64,000 nt of DNA from Lacrimispora defluvii (GTDB lineage: Bacteria; Bacillota; Clostridia; Lachnospirales; Lachnospiraceae): assembly GCA_013036995.1 (NCBI GenBank), contig JAAOXG010000013.1:23353-87352 (forward strand). The letters run 5' to 3'. Each line of letters starts with the position of its first letter. Within the stretch, counting starts at the first letter, position 1. This document shows positions 8,839 through 18,157 of this stretch, in pieces. The notes below the pieces were generated by a model. That model saw only the letters and a program-made list of their open reading frames with translations, ran no database searches and was not told where the DNA came from. A program made the translations under genes and the position numbers.

Positions 8839-10005
8839 CTAACTATCACTTGGGCGAGGTGCTGCCGGACCAAGCCCGATGGAGCAGAGCCAGTTCAGCG
8901 CTACCTCGTGGAGCACATTGATGTTGTCAACCTGACAATGTTCTAATCCACCAAGTCGTCTGTCCTCTATCGGGAAGAACGTCTTGTTTTTGGAACCGGC
9001 CTGCTCGTAATTCTTCCAGGCTTGTGTCAGCGGATTTGGCTGAACCAATATCTCTTCCGCACCGTGCATCACAAGAAGCGGGCATTCTATCTGGTGGAGT
9101 ACGCCCTCCAGATTGTAGGCAAAACGCGGATTGCCCGCAAAGTCATCCAGGCTTTTTGCTCCCAGGATTCTCATACCGTGGGCGGCCAGACTGGGCGGCA
9201 TCCATTTAAGCATTGCTTCCCAGTCGAACGCATGCGTTCCACCGTCGGAAATGACGGCAGCAATTCTGTGATCAAATGAAGCAAACCGCAGAGAGTCGTA
9301 TGCAGCAAAGCTCTCACCGTGCACGATAATCTTATCCGGATCGACTTCCGGACGTGTCAGAAGAAAGTCGATTGCCCGTGAATGGAAGGCCTCGCTGTCA
9401 GCTCGTCTCCCCTTTCCCTTCTCATACATTGACAGGCCGGTACCAGGCTGGTCATATACCAGAAAGTTATATCCACACGAAATAAAGGCAGGACCCAGCC
9501 AGAAATAGTTCTCAATTGACCACTCATCACCACCGTTGAGCGCAAAAACGGTCGGCTTCGGGCCTTTTATCCATGGAGGCGAGAAGAAGTACCCATTCAG
9601 TTTAACACCCTCATAATCGACCTGGATTTTCTCCGGGGGAACATCAAAGTATTTTCCGGCAGCCTCGAAGAGTTCATTTACCTTATTAAACAGAGCGATT
9701 TTCTCAGTGTCATCACTCATCACAGAATATTCCGCAATTCGGTAGTAATTACAGGCGCGGATATAGCAGTTTCGTGCTGTATACCAGTTACCAGTGGCTT
9801 CGGCCTCCTTCCCGTGCTTTTCCAGGGCCTGTGCCGTTATAATCCATTCCCTATGCCATGTATCCTTATCGTTTGGATCAATTTTTTTGCAGGCTTCATA
9901 GATTTCGGTGACATCTGTAGCACCGAGGCTTGCCATCCCCAGCGCTTTGGTAACCTGGTATGACATCATGTAATTATCTGGCCAACGGCTGAATTCAACT
10001 GACAT
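8839..10005 (-). CDS. Alpha/beta hydrolase with helical N-terminal domain
   Basis: A 388-residue cytoplasmic enzyme. Residues 1-120 form a helical cap-like domain. From about 125 an alpha/beta-hydrolase fold follows, with an oxyanion-side motif (FALNGGDEWS), the nucleophile elbow GESFAAY, an Asp region (LLVMHGAEE) and a C-terminal His in GGLEHCQVD. This layout is seen in the FrsA / 2,6-dihydropseudooxynicotine-hydrolase group, which cleave C-C or ester bonds of small molecules. The substrate cannot be told. It has its own terminator and stands alone upstream of the two-component genes. AAGGAGG precedes the ATG. Confidence 0.8.
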   Translation of the reverse strand: MSVEFSRWPDNYMMSYQVTKALGMASLGATDVTEIYEACKKIDPNDKDTWHREWIITAQALEKHGKEAEATGNWYTARNCYIRACNYYRIAEYSVMSDDTEKIALFNKVNELFEAAGKYFDVPPEKIQVDYEGVKLNGYFFSPPWIKGPKPTVFALNGGDEWSIENYFWLGPAFISCGYNFLVYDQPGTGLSMYEKGKGRRADSEAFHSRAIDFLLTRPEVDPDKIIVHGESFAAYDSLRFASFDHRIAAVISDGGTHAFDWEAMLKWMPPSLAAHGMRILGAKSLDDFAGNPRFAYNLEGVLHQIECPLLVMHGAEEILVQPNPLTQAWKNYEQAGSKNKTFFPIEDRRLGGLEHCQVDNINVLHEVALNWLCSIGLGPAAPRPSDS

Positions 10006-10181
10006 TCCAATATCCTCCTTTTACGTCATAGAAATAATCTTTCGTCATATAGCTTTACTCCTTTCAATTTCTTGTATCGTTTTCGGCTACAAGAGAATCT
10101 TACAATGCAAAGATAAAGCGTCAGTTAAAAGAAAATAAATATTAGTAAAGAGAATATAAAAAATTATGAAGCACTTTCGTA

Positions 10182-11231
10182 TTATATCACAAGAGGAAGG
10201 CTGAACTTTATTCCCAGACCACCATATGCGGAATGATAGGCAATAATTTTGCCACCATGATGCTCAATAATGGATTTACAGCTTGCAAGACCAAGTCCCA
10301 TCCCCTCGTTCTGAATTTGCCGTGCCTGATCCACAGTGAAAAACTTGAGAAACAAAGAGGGGATATCCTTATCCGGCACCCCAATTCCGTTATCCTCAAT
10401 TTGAAAGAAGGCATAATTCCCTTGTCGATACCCGGTCAAATACACTTTTAATTCATTTTTCCCTCCATATCTTACCGCATTACTGAAGAGATTACCAAAT
10501 ACCCGACGTATCATCGTTTCATTGGCCATTAACAACATGTTTCCTGTAAATGAATGATGACAGATAAACTCATAACAAAGTCCACCCAGCTCATATTCAT
10601 ATTCCTGGGCAATATCCTTAAATAATTTTAAAACATCCACAGGTTTGGTACTCATAGATTCTAACTCCAGTTTTTCTTTGGTGAAACTGGAGAAGTCATT
10701 GATAAGTTCTGCCATATATCTGGACTTCTTTTGAATCAGCTCATAATATTCCTGCCTTTCAGTCTCTGACAGATCTTTGTGCACACTCAGCAATTCCGCA
10801 AAACCATTGATGGATGTTAAAGGTGTTTTTAAGTCGTGAGCAATCGCCGCAATCATGTCGATTTGCTCTTTGTTTGCCAGTTGAAGCCTTTCCTCCATAT
10901 TATTAAAATGTTTGTAAAGTACACCAATTTCATCATTACTCTTTCGAGCGAGGGGAGACAATGGATGCTCAATATTTACCGCTTCCAGCCTGGCATTAAG
11001 TAACTGAATTGGTTTTTCTATACTAAAACGAATGTAGATAATCAGAATACTAAATATGATACAGGCAATGGCACAAATGGGAAGAAGTAAACCAACATAC
11101 TGTGGAATCTGCAATGGACTTCCTATCGGTAAATGTGCTGCAAAAATAATCTTCAGATATATTCCAATTGAAATCATAAAAACAAGAAACATCATCAGGA
11201 ACAGAAGGGAAAGCTTTATTTTTAGTTTCAT
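10182..11231 (-). CDS. Sensor histidine kinase
   Basis: A 349-residue membrane kinase. Two membrane helices lie at about residues 8-30 and 46-68 with only about 15 residues outside, so sensing may occur in the membrane. A HAMP-like linker (70-120), the dimerisation helix with the phospho-His132 (AAIAHDLKTPLTS), the N box (RRVFGNLFSNAVRYG), G1 (EDNGIGV) and G2 (GMGLGLAS) follow. It starts 5 bases after the response regulator's stop. A very short sensor loop is typical of VanS/BceS-like kinases that watch the envelope or a transporter, but no transporter is adjacent. Confidence 0.9.
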   Translation of the reverse strand: MKLKIKLSLLFLMMFLVFMISIGIYLKIIFAAHLPIGSPLQIPQYVGLLLPICAIACIIFSILIIYIRFSIEKPIQLLNARLEAVNIEHPLSPLARKSNDEIGVLYKHFNNMEERLQLANKEQIDMIAAIAHDLKTPLTSINGFAELLSVHKDLSETERQEYYELIQKKSRYMAELINDFSSFTKEKLELESMSTKPVDVLKLFKDIAQEYEYELGGLCYEFICHHSFTGNMLLMANETMIRRVFGNLFSNAVRYGGKNELKVYLTGYRQGNYAFFQIEDNGIGVPDKDIPSLFLKFFTVDQARQIQNEGMGLGLASCKSIIEHHGGKIIAYHSAYGGLGIKFSLPLVI

Positions 11232-11236
11232 GCTAT

Positions 11237-11929
11237 TTATTCACTTTCTGCATATTTATATCCTATGCCCCAAATTGTTTTAATAAAGTCACATTCATTA
11301 CCAAGTTTCCTACGAATGTTTTTTATATGAACAGTTACGGTATTTATTTCTCCATATTCGTCTCCCCAGACATTTTCATAGATCTGCTCACGAGTCAATA
11401 CCTGATTGGGGTAGCTCATAAGAAAAAACAATATCTGAAATTCCTTCGTTGATAAGTCCAGCTTTCTGCTATTAAGGAATGCTTCAAACGTCCTGTCGTT
11501 TAAAATGAGTGGAGAATTCTCTTTTTCTTTATCGGGATTAAGGCTATTCCACTCTTTAAACAGCCTGTCTGCTTTTCTGAAGTGAGCCTTTATCCTGGAG
11601 ACAAGCTCCTGGCAGCTGAAAGGTTTGGTTAGGTAATCGTCTGCTCCTATTTCAAGCCCAACAATTTTATCAATCTCCTTATCACGCGCGCTTAAAAACA
11701 GGATTGGAACAGTATAAGATTCCCGGATTCTTCGACAGGCATCCAGACCATCCATGCCGGGCATCATTATATCAAGAACAATGAAATCAATGGGGATTTC
11801 TTTCAATACAGATAATGCCTCATCCCCGGAATATGCTGAAATCGTCTCAAATTGCTCGTATCTTAAACTCATAGTAATAAGTTTTACTATATCTTCATCA
11901 TCGTCTACAACTAATATCTTCTTTTGCAT
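11237..11929 (-). CDS. Response regulator, OmpR/PhoB family
   Basis: Receiver domain with acidic triad VVDDDED, phospho-acceptor Asp53 (IVLDIMMPG), the switch Thr/Ser region (PILFLSARD) and Lys in DYLTKPF. A linker follows and then a winged-helix domain (REQIYENVWGDEYGEINTVTVHIKNIRRKLG). The length, about 230 residues, is normal. Start set at the ATG at 11929: GGAGG lies 8 bases before it, whereas the frame extends 9 codons further up without a ribosome site. Partner of the kinase at 10182. Target genes are unknown. Confidence 0.92.
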   Translation of the reverse strand: MQKKILVVDDDEDIVKLITMSLRYEQFETISAYSGDEALSVLKEIPIDFIVLDIMMPGMDGLDACRRIRESYTVPILFLSARDKEIDKIVGLEIGADDYLTKPFSCQELVSRIKAHFRKADRLFKEWNSLNPDKEKENSPLILNDRTFEAFLNSRKLDLSTKEFQILFFLMSYPNQVLTREQIYENVWGDEYGEINTVTVHIKNIRRKLGNECDFIKTIWGIGYKYAESE

Positions 11930-12144
11930 TTTTACACCCTCCTTAACATAAGGCACTAAAGCACCTTATATGAATAATATATCACAACATATGCATTATT
12001 AAAGCTTTTTTATTATTTATGGGATTCATAAGAAGCTATATAAAACTATTCAAGTTTTTTTTGTATAATAACTCTTTCCCTGCAAATAATATTTTTATTA
12101 ATGCGAAGTAATTAAATAAATGATTATGCAGAGGAGCAAATTAT

Positions 12145-12384
12145 ATGAATCGCGATAAACTTATAGCCCAGGTAAAAAATGAATACGCACGAATAGCCTC
12201 ATCAGAATCCCAGCAGCACTTCCACCAGACCACAACCGAGATCACACCGGAAGCTTATTATGAAAACCTGTTAAGTAAAGTTATAAACGAAATTAACAAC
12301 GGAACTTTTGATAATTTCAAATCCGGTGAAGAAGTAGTAACCGCTATTGCAAATGATAAAACCTGGCTTTCAGGCTGGAAATAA
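12145..12384 (+). CDS. Small soluble protein of unknown function
   Basis: A 79-residue acidic, helix-rich protein (MNRDKLIAQVKNEYARIA...) ending in TWLSGWK. It has no membrane segment, no cysteine and no motif I can name. A GAGGAG ribosome site and a dedicated terminator just after the stop show a real single-gene unit. It is divergent from the response regulator, with about 215 bases between the start codons, so the regulator could control it, although I see no repeat that proves this. Confidence 0.6.
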   Translation: MNRDKLIAQVKNEYARIASSESQQHFHQTTTEITPEAYYENLLSKVINEINNGTFDNFKSGEEVVTAIANDKTWLSGWK

Positions 12385-12398
12385 ATACAAAGCTGCAG

Positions 12399-12438
12399 AA
12401 AAAAACGCAGTCCTTTTTTTAAGGGATTGCGTTTTTTT
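12399..12438 (+). terminator. Rho-independent terminator
   Basis: AAAAACGCAGTCC pairs with GGGATTGCGTTTTT (one G-T pair) and is followed by seven T residues. It ends the small gene at 12145-12384. Confidence 0.85.
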
Positions 12439-12624
12439 AGCTTACCTGGCCGTACTTACGAAACCCAAATAGAGTATCCACATCTCATGAGAGCGCCGTC
12501 CATTTGATACCATCTTCCCCGATTCCCGGACGAATAATCTTAGAGCAGCTTCTTGATACCCAAGCACTGAAGGCACAATAATATTTTCTTTCTGAACCTT
12601 TAAATATAAAGTACATTCCTCTCA

Positions 12625-14346
12625 TCATGCATGGGCACCATGCAGTCCTGCAAATATCCCTCCTCTTTCCATTAGTTCTTCGTGACTGCCCATTTCCGCG
12701 ATGCCTGTTCCATCCAGCACCACAATCAAATCTGCATCCCGGGTTGTAGAAAGCCTGTGTGCAATCATAATGGTGGTACGGGTCTTAGATATCTCGTTTA
12801 ACGCCGCCTGAATTTCCATTTCTGTTTTGGTATCTAAAGCAGAGGTCGCTTCATCTAAAATCAGGATGGGGGAATCTCTTAAAATAGCCCTGGCAATGGC
12901 AATTCTCTGTCTTTGCCCCCCGGAGAGCAAGACACCTCTTTCTCCAATGGTTGTATCGTAACCATGTTCCATTTTTTCAATAAAATCATGGGCATTGGCA
13001 GCTTTTGCCGCAGCAAGTACCTCATCTTTCATGGCACCTTTCCAGCCATAGGCTATATTCTCATACACTGTGCCGTTAAATAAGAAGGTGTCCTGTAATA
13101 CCATAGAAATATTATTGCGCAGACTGGAAAGGGTCACATCCCGAATATCAATTCCATCAATATAAACCGCCCCGTTTTGAGGATCATAAAAACGGTTAAT
13201 CAGGTTTGCGATGGTACTCTTGCCCACACCCGTGGTTCCAACCAGTGCCACTGTCTGTCCTGTTTTTATTTTTAAATTAATATTTTCCATCACAGGAATA
13301 TCTTCATGATAGGAAAATGTAAGATCTCTTAACTCGATTTCTCCCTTAACCCGCTTCAACTCAATGGCATTTTCTTTTTCTTTCACCTCTGAAATTTCAT
13401 CAAACACATCAAAGACACGCTTACATCCAGCCCCGGCCTCTCCAGCGCGCTCAACAAGAGCGGAAAAATTTTTCACTGGTCCATAAAACATAGATAAATA
13501 CATGGCAAATCCAACAATGTCGCCAATGTTTACCTCTCCCGTTCCTACTAAATGTCCTCCGTAAATCACAACAATAACCGTGCCCAGTGCAGTCACAAAT
13601 GCCAGCAATGGATATGTTGTTTCAAAAAAGAAACTGGCACGGAGATAGGCCCGGCTGTGGAGCATGGCAAGATGGGCAATACAGGTTTCTTCATGACCCT
13701 GCTGATTAAAAATCTGTATTTCTTTCATTCCTGAAAGGTTGTCCTGAACCTTGCCGGCAAGCGCTCCTCTCACACGGGAGTTCTCCTTCCATATGGGTGA
13801 AACGTGATGCCCCTGCCACAAAGTAATACCTAATAAAAACGGGATGGTAACCAGGCTCATAAAAGCCAGTTTTAAATTAATTGTAAACAGCAGGATACCG
13901 ACCCCGATAAAAGTAAGGATATTCACAATAAAATCTGGAATTACGTGAGCCAAAAGCACCTCTGCATCTAATGTATCATTTACCACCCGGCTGGTAAGGT
14001 CGCCAGTTCTGCTTTTGTGAAAATAACTCAGGCTCATATTCTGCAGCTTTCCATAAAGCAATTTCCGTAAATCAGCTACATAATGCAGTGCCGCATAGTG
14101 GTTCATATATCCTGCTGCCGATGCACCCGCTGCCTGCAGCGTTGCCGCCCCCAGCAAAAGCAGGCCGATGCGTAAGGCTTCTGTGCCAAAATCTCCCCTT
14201 CCCTCTGTGGCAAGAGAGGTCAACTCTCTTAATGCCCACGGGGTATAAAATCCGGCCACTGTAGATACGACCAGGGCAAAAAATGCAAACACCAGAAAGG
14301 CCCGATATTTTTTTGCCTCGCAAAATATCCGCAGTGCTATATTCAT
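12625..14346 (-). CDS. ABC exporter half-molecule (membrane domain fused to ATPase)
   Basis: A 573-residue type IV ABC transporter. Six membrane helices span about residues 1-300 (EAA-like loop FHKSRTGDLTSRVVND). The nucleotide-binding domain follows with Walker A GTTGVGKST, signature LSGGQRQRI, Walker B ILILDEATSALD and the switch His in MIAHRLS. Start set at the ATG at 14346, which overlaps the preceding stop and follows GGAGG by 10 bases. It closes a siderophore import operon. In the yersiniabactin (YbtPQ) and mycobactin (IrtAB) systems, exporter-type ABC proteins do the inward transport of iron-siderophores, so this may work as a homodimer in the same uptake or in siderophore recycling. 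That role is inference. Confidence 0.9.
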   Translation of the reverse strand: MNIALRIFCEAKKYRAFLVFAFFALVVSTVAGFYTPWALRELTSLATEGRGDFGTEALRIGLLLLGAATLQAAGASAAGYMNHYAALHYVADLRKLLYGKLQNMSLSYFHKSRTGDLTSRVVNDTLDAEVLLAHVIPDFIVNILTFIGVGILLFTINLKLAFMSLVTIPFLLGITLWQGHHVSPIWKENSRVRGALAGKVQDNLSGMKEIQIFNQQGHEETCIAHLAMLHSRAYLRASFFFETTYPLLAFVTALGTVIVVIYGGHLVGTGEVNIGDIVGFAMYLSMFYGPVKNFSALVERAGEAGAGCKRVFDVFDEISEVKEKENAIELKRVKGEIELRDLTFSYHEDIPVMENINLKIKTGQTVALVGTTGVGKSTIANLINRFYDPQNGAVYIDGIDIRDVTLSSLRNNISMVLQDTFLFNGTVYENIAYGWKGAMKDEVLAAAKAANAHDFIEKMEHGYDTTIGERGVLLSGGQRQRIAIARAILRDSPILILDEATSALDTKTEMEIQAALNEISKTRTTIMIAHRLSTTRDADLIVVLDGTGIAEMGSHEELMERGGIFAGLHGAHA

Positions 14347-15164
14347 AGAGAAACCGCCTCCCTCTTTGGTAAGTCCTCCTGATGCAGCAGCGAGTAGGTC
14401 AGGCAAACCGGTCTTCCCGTTCTGGATTCGTGCACAACCTCTGCATCAATAGAGAAGGTCTTCTTTAAAACCTCAGGAATCATTACCTCCTTAGGTGACC
14501 CGTGCTGTATGATTTTTCCACTACGGATGGCTATCATATAATCAGAAAAACGCGCCGCTAAGTTTAAATCATGAAGTACCATAGCAATGGTGCAACCCTG
14601 ATTGCGGTTTAAGCTGTATAAAAGCTCCAGCACCTCCAGCTGATGAGCCATATCCAGATATGTAGTAGGTTCATCCAGTAAAATCAAATCTGTCTGCTGG
14701 GCAAGAGCCATGGCAATCCAGACTCTTTGCCGCTGACCGCCTGACAGGGTGTTTACCTCCCGATGCTCCAGGTCAGAAAGCTTTGTTGCAGAAATTGCCC
14801 ACTCTACTATTTTTTTATCTTCCTTTGTTAATTTTCCAAAGCCATTTTGGTGAGGAAATCTTCCGTAGGCAACCAGTTCACTTACCGTCAATCCACCAGG
14901 TGCTGAAGGGGTCTGGGGTAAAATGGACATTTTCTTTGCAATCTCTTTTGTGGGTAAAGTGGAAATGTCTCCGCCATTTAAATAAACCATTCCTTTCTTC
15001 GGCTTCAAAATGCGCCCTACAGCCTTTAGCACCGTTGATTTTCCACATCCGTTCGGACCGATGATTGACGTGATTTTATTTTGAGGGATGGCCATCTCCA
15101 GATTCTCAACAATCAGTGCATTGTCATACGCTATGTCTAAGTTTTCTGTTGCAATACTATTCAT
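14343..15164 (-). CDS. Iron-siderophore ABC transporter ATPase (FecE/FhuC type)
   Basis: A 273-residue ATPase with Walker A GPNGCGKST (residues 36-44), Q-loop SILPQTPSAP, signature LSGGQRQRVWIAMAL and Walker B LILLDEPTTYLDM. The W after the signature and the YLD motif are typical of the FecCDE/FhuC group. It energises import of ferric siderophores (or heme/cobalamin) through the two permeases encoded just upstream. The last 4 bases overlap the exporter gene's start, so translation is coupled. Confidence 0.9.
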   Translation of the reverse strand: MNSIATENLDIAYDNALIVENLEMAIPQNKITSIIGPNGCGKSTVLKAVGRILKPKKGMVYLNGGDISTLPTKEIAKKMSILPQTPSAPGGLTVSELVAYGRFPHQNGFGKLTKEDKKIVEWAISATKLSDLEHREVNTLSGGQRQRVWIAMALAQQTDLILLDEPTTYLDMAHQLEVLELLYSLNRNQGCTIAMVLHDLNLAARFSDYMIAIRSGKIIQHGSPKEVMIPEVLKKTFSIDAEVVHESRTGRPVCLTYSLLHQEDLPKREAVSL

Positions 15165-15174
15165 ACTGTACTCC

Positions 15175-16170
15175 TTAATTATTTGCTTTTGCCAATAGAT
15201 ACAAAAAGTATGGTGTGCTGAGCACTGTAATTACAATGCCCGTAGGTACATCCGTACCCAGGCTGATGGTTCTTGTTATCGTATCTGCCAGCAGAACGAT
15301 TATGGCTCCGCACAGCCCAGCCGCTGTAAGAAGCAGTTTGTGGTTGGAACCAACGATTTTTCTTGCCATATGAGGGGCAATCATGCCTACAAAGAAGAAA
15401 TTGCCTCCCAAAGATACACTTCCAGAAGAAAGCGCCACTGCCGCCACCGTCAGGCCGATAAATTCCGGCTTTACCGCAGTGCCCAGACCTGTAGCCGTTT
15501 CATTTCCAAGGTTTAAAATATTCAGCACATGGGATTTATATAATGCATACGCGCACAAAATAGTTGTCCATGGTACCAAAATCGCCAGATACCGCCAGTC
15601 ATCTCCCCACAGGCTGCCTGCACTCCATCGCTGTATAAATTCCATTTGATTTTGGTTCAGTTTCAGAGTAAGCAGTGTGGTTAAGGCACCATAACCGCTT
15701 CCCAGTGCCACACCCGTTAATATCAATCCTGTGGGGGAAATATCTTTGTTCTTCCGGTAAGAAAGAAGAAAAATTAACCCCGCGGCAGTCATCCCTCCCA
15801 CAAAAGATAATACAGGCATTAAAATTGCCGAAGAATTGGACTTTGCAGAAAAAATTACAACAAAAATTAATACAAAGAGTCCTGAACCTGAGCTGATACC
15901 CAAGGTACCCGGGCTTGCCATATCATTTCTTAACAGACTCTGCATGATACAGCCAGAAATTCCCATGCCGATTCCAACGAAAACCGCCAGTATTATGCGG
16001 GGCAGACGGAATTCCATAATAATCAGGTTCTGCTTCGGTGTACCTGTTCCTAAAATCACACGCATTACCTCTGCAGGAGTAAGGTTCATTTTACCTGTAT
16101 TAATACTGATAATCGCAACCAGCACCATTAGGACAGTCATAAATAACAGAATAAAACCTTTCTTTTTCAC
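15175..16170 (-). CDS. Iron-siderophore ABC transporter permease (FecD type)
   Basis: A 331-residue protein with about ten membrane segments. FecCD motifs are present: MEFRLPRIILAVFVG near the start, GISSGSGLF, SAGSLWG and FVGMIAPHMARKIVG, the last being the ATPase-coupling helix. It overlaps the stop/start with the other permease by 4 bases and is followed 10 bases later by the ATPase. The two permeases are distinct and should form a heterodimer channel for ferric-siderophore import. Confidence 0.9.
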   Translation of the reverse strand: MKKKGFILLFMTVLMVLVAIISINTGKMNLTPAEVMRVILGTGTPKQNLIIMEFRLPRIILAVFVGIGMGISGCIMQSLLRNDMASPGTLGISSGSGLFVLIFVVIFSAKSNSSAILMPVLSFVGGMTAAGLIFLLSYRKNKDISPTGLILTGVALGSGYGALTTLLTLKLNQNQMEFIQRWSAGSLWGDDWRYLAILVPWTTILCAYALYKSHVLNILNLGNETATGLGTAVKPEFIGLTVAAVALSSGSVSLGGNFFFVGMIAPHMARKIVGSNHKLLLTAAGLCGAIIVLLADTITRTISLGTDVPTGIVITVLSTPYFLYLLAKANN

Positions 16171-17192
16171 TCAAATTCCCTCCTTTGTTTTCTTGCCAGA
16201 TAGAGGAAATAAGGAACACCAATAACGGCAAAGATAATGCCTATGGGTGTTTCGTAAGGCTTATTGATTAATCTTCCTAAGAGATCCGCAAAAACCGTTA
16301 GCAACGCACCATACAGTCCTGATGCTGGAATAATATAGCGGTAATCTACTCCCACTAAATACCGGACAATATGAGGAGTAATTAAACCCACAAAACCAAC
16401 CGGACCAACAATAATCACGGAAAGTCCTGTAAGGAGGAGCACAATAATCGTAGAAATGCCCTTCACAAATCTTGTTTTTAGTCCAAGACCCGTGGCTACA
16501 TCTTCCCCTAAGCTGAGCACTGTGACGGAAGGTGAAAGTGTAACGGCGCCAATCACACCGAGCCCAAAAGCCGGAAAAACAGTCAGCAGCTCACTCCATT
16601 TAGCCCCCGCCGTTCCTCCTGCTGTCCAATAAGCAAGAGCATGTCCCAAATGATATCTGATGGAAATATACTGGCTGAATGCGCCAAACAGCATGGAGAT
16701 TGAAATCCCAGCCAAAACAAGGCGCTGGGGCGTCATTCCTCCCTTTCCCATGGAAGCAATAAAATAAGTCATTGCTGTTGTGACAGCAGCACCCATACAT
16801 GCAAACAGCATGGTCTGTCCGTAAGTGCGCATCGGCAAAAACGCCATACAAAGTGCCATAGCAAACGTTGACCCCGAACTAATACCCATCAGTCCGGAAT
16901 CAGCCAGTGGATTTCTGGTTGTCCCCTGCATGATTGCACCGCAAATGGCTAAACTACAGCCTACCATTAAATCCGCCACGGTTCTTGGAAGGCGCAGTGT
17001 CTGGATAATCTGATGCTCTGTTAATTCGGGATTAAACTGAAAAACCGCCTCCCACGCAGTGGCAATTCTCATGTCGGCTGCACCAAATGTAATGGAGGCT
17101 GCCGAAACAATCAATAAAAGTCCAAATCCAAGAGCCATGTAAAAGGCAAAGTTGATGGAACCCTTCCATCCCTTTGTTGTCGTATTTTTCAT
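16167..17192 (-). CDS. Iron-siderophore ABC transporter permease (FecC type)
   Basis: A 341-residue membrane protein with about ten helices. It has the FecCD signatures TLRLPRTVADLMVG, MQGTTRNPLADSGLMGISSGS, ARWSG-like TAGGTAG and VGFVGLITPHIVRYLVG. It is the first permease of the operon, 31 bases after the second binding protein. It pairs with the FecD-type protein at 15175. Confidence 0.9.
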   Translation of the reverse strand: MKNTTTKGWKGSINFAFYMALGFGLLLIVSAASITFGAADMRIATAWEAVFQFNPELTEHQIIQTLRLPRTVADLMVGCSLAICGAIMQGTTRNPLADSGLMGISSGSTFAMALCMAFLPMRTYGQTMLFACMGAAVTTAMTYFIASMGKGGMTPQRLVLAGISISMLFGAFSQYISIRYHLGHALAYWTAGGTAGAKWSELLTVFPAFGLGVIGAVTLSPSVTVLSLGEDVATGLGLKTRFVKGISTIIVLLLTGLSVIIVGPVGFVGLITPHIVRYLVGVDYRYIIPASGLYGALLTVFADLLGRLINKPYETPIGIIFAVIGVPYFLYLARKQRREFE

Positions 17193-17223
17193 GGTGTCGT
17201 TCCTTTCCGTGATGATATAACCA

Positions 17224-18135
17224 TTACTCTTGTGCTTTCAGCAAAGCATTCATCAGGTAATCCAATTGTACATTTGAGGAGTAAATATCATTATAGAAAA
17301 ACAAGTTAAAATCAACAGAAATAACATTCCCTTTTTTTACAGCAGGCAGGGACTCCCAGATTCTGTTTCCGTCCAATTCATTCAGCCCCCATGCAATGAT
17401 AATATAATCACCAATATAATCACCAATCACTTCCATAGACACTTCTCTGTATTGTTCTCCGGCGATAATTTCCTTCTCTACAATTTCAGGTGCATGAAAT
17501 CCTAAGCTGTTGTATAGCAAATCTCCGCCACGACCATATTTGTCGCCATAAACCCAGATACCGCTATTTCCACCTCCTTCAATGATGCTGAATGTTTTCT
17601 CCAGAATATTCTTACCCGCAAGGGCAGCCCTGGTGGACTCCAGTTTTTTGTTGAATTCTTTCAGTGCCAGCGCTGCCTCCTCCTGCTTATTTAATATATC
17701 ACCCATAAAGCGTACCCGTTCTTCCATGGATTGCTCTCTAAAAGGCAGCAGAATTGTAGGGGCAATTTTTGAAGCAATGTCATACTGCTCCTGGTTCACA
17801 ACAATAAATAAATCCGGTTCATAAGCGATTAACTGTTCCGCTTCAAACTTTTCCCAAACAGGTATGCCTTCCAATTCTTTTTCATAAGCAGTACCCTTTA
17901 CGTCGTAGGTTGCCACAGGCTTTACCCCAAGAGCCAAGGCATCTCCAAGGCAATATGTCACAATGACTCTTTGGGGATTGGCAGGAATCTCTGTCTCTCC
18001 CTGCGCTGTGTTAATCACCCTTGTTTCTACCACCGCTTCCTGGGCTGTTTCCTTTGTCTGCACAGTACAGCCCGAGGCCAAGATTCCAATAGTAAAAGCC
18101 AGTAAAAACACACCTTTATTTCTAAATTTAAACAT
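17224..18135 (-). CDS. Siderophore-binding lipoprotein 2
   Basis: A 303-residue type III binding protein: signal peptide with lipobox LASGC, then the two-lobe FepB/FecB fold with motifs typical of the family (NPQRVIVTYCLGDALALGVKPVA, EPDLFIVVN, IAPTILLPF). It delivers ferric siderophore to the FecCD permeases. Start set at the ATG at 18135 because AGAAGGAG lies before it; a longer frame would overlap the upstream gene. It stands 22 bases after a related but clearly different binding protein, so the transporter may accept two ligands. Confidence 0.88.
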   Translation of the reverse strand: MFKFRNKGVFLLAFTIGILASGCTVQTKETAQEAVVETRVINTAQGETEIPANPQRVIVTYCLGDALALGVKPVATYDVKGTAYEKELEGIPVWEKFEAEQLIAYEPDLFIVVNQEQYDIASKIAPTILLPFREQSMEERVRFMGDILNKQEEAALALKEFNKKLESTRAALAGKNILEKTFSIIEGGGNSGIWVYGDKYGRGGDLLYNSLGFHAPEIVEKEIIAGEQYREVSMEVIGDYIGDYIIIAWGLNELDGNRIWESLPAVKKGNVISVDFNLFFYNDIYSSNVQLDYLMNALLKAQE

Positions 18136-18157
18136 GAAAATTTCTCCTTCTATATGA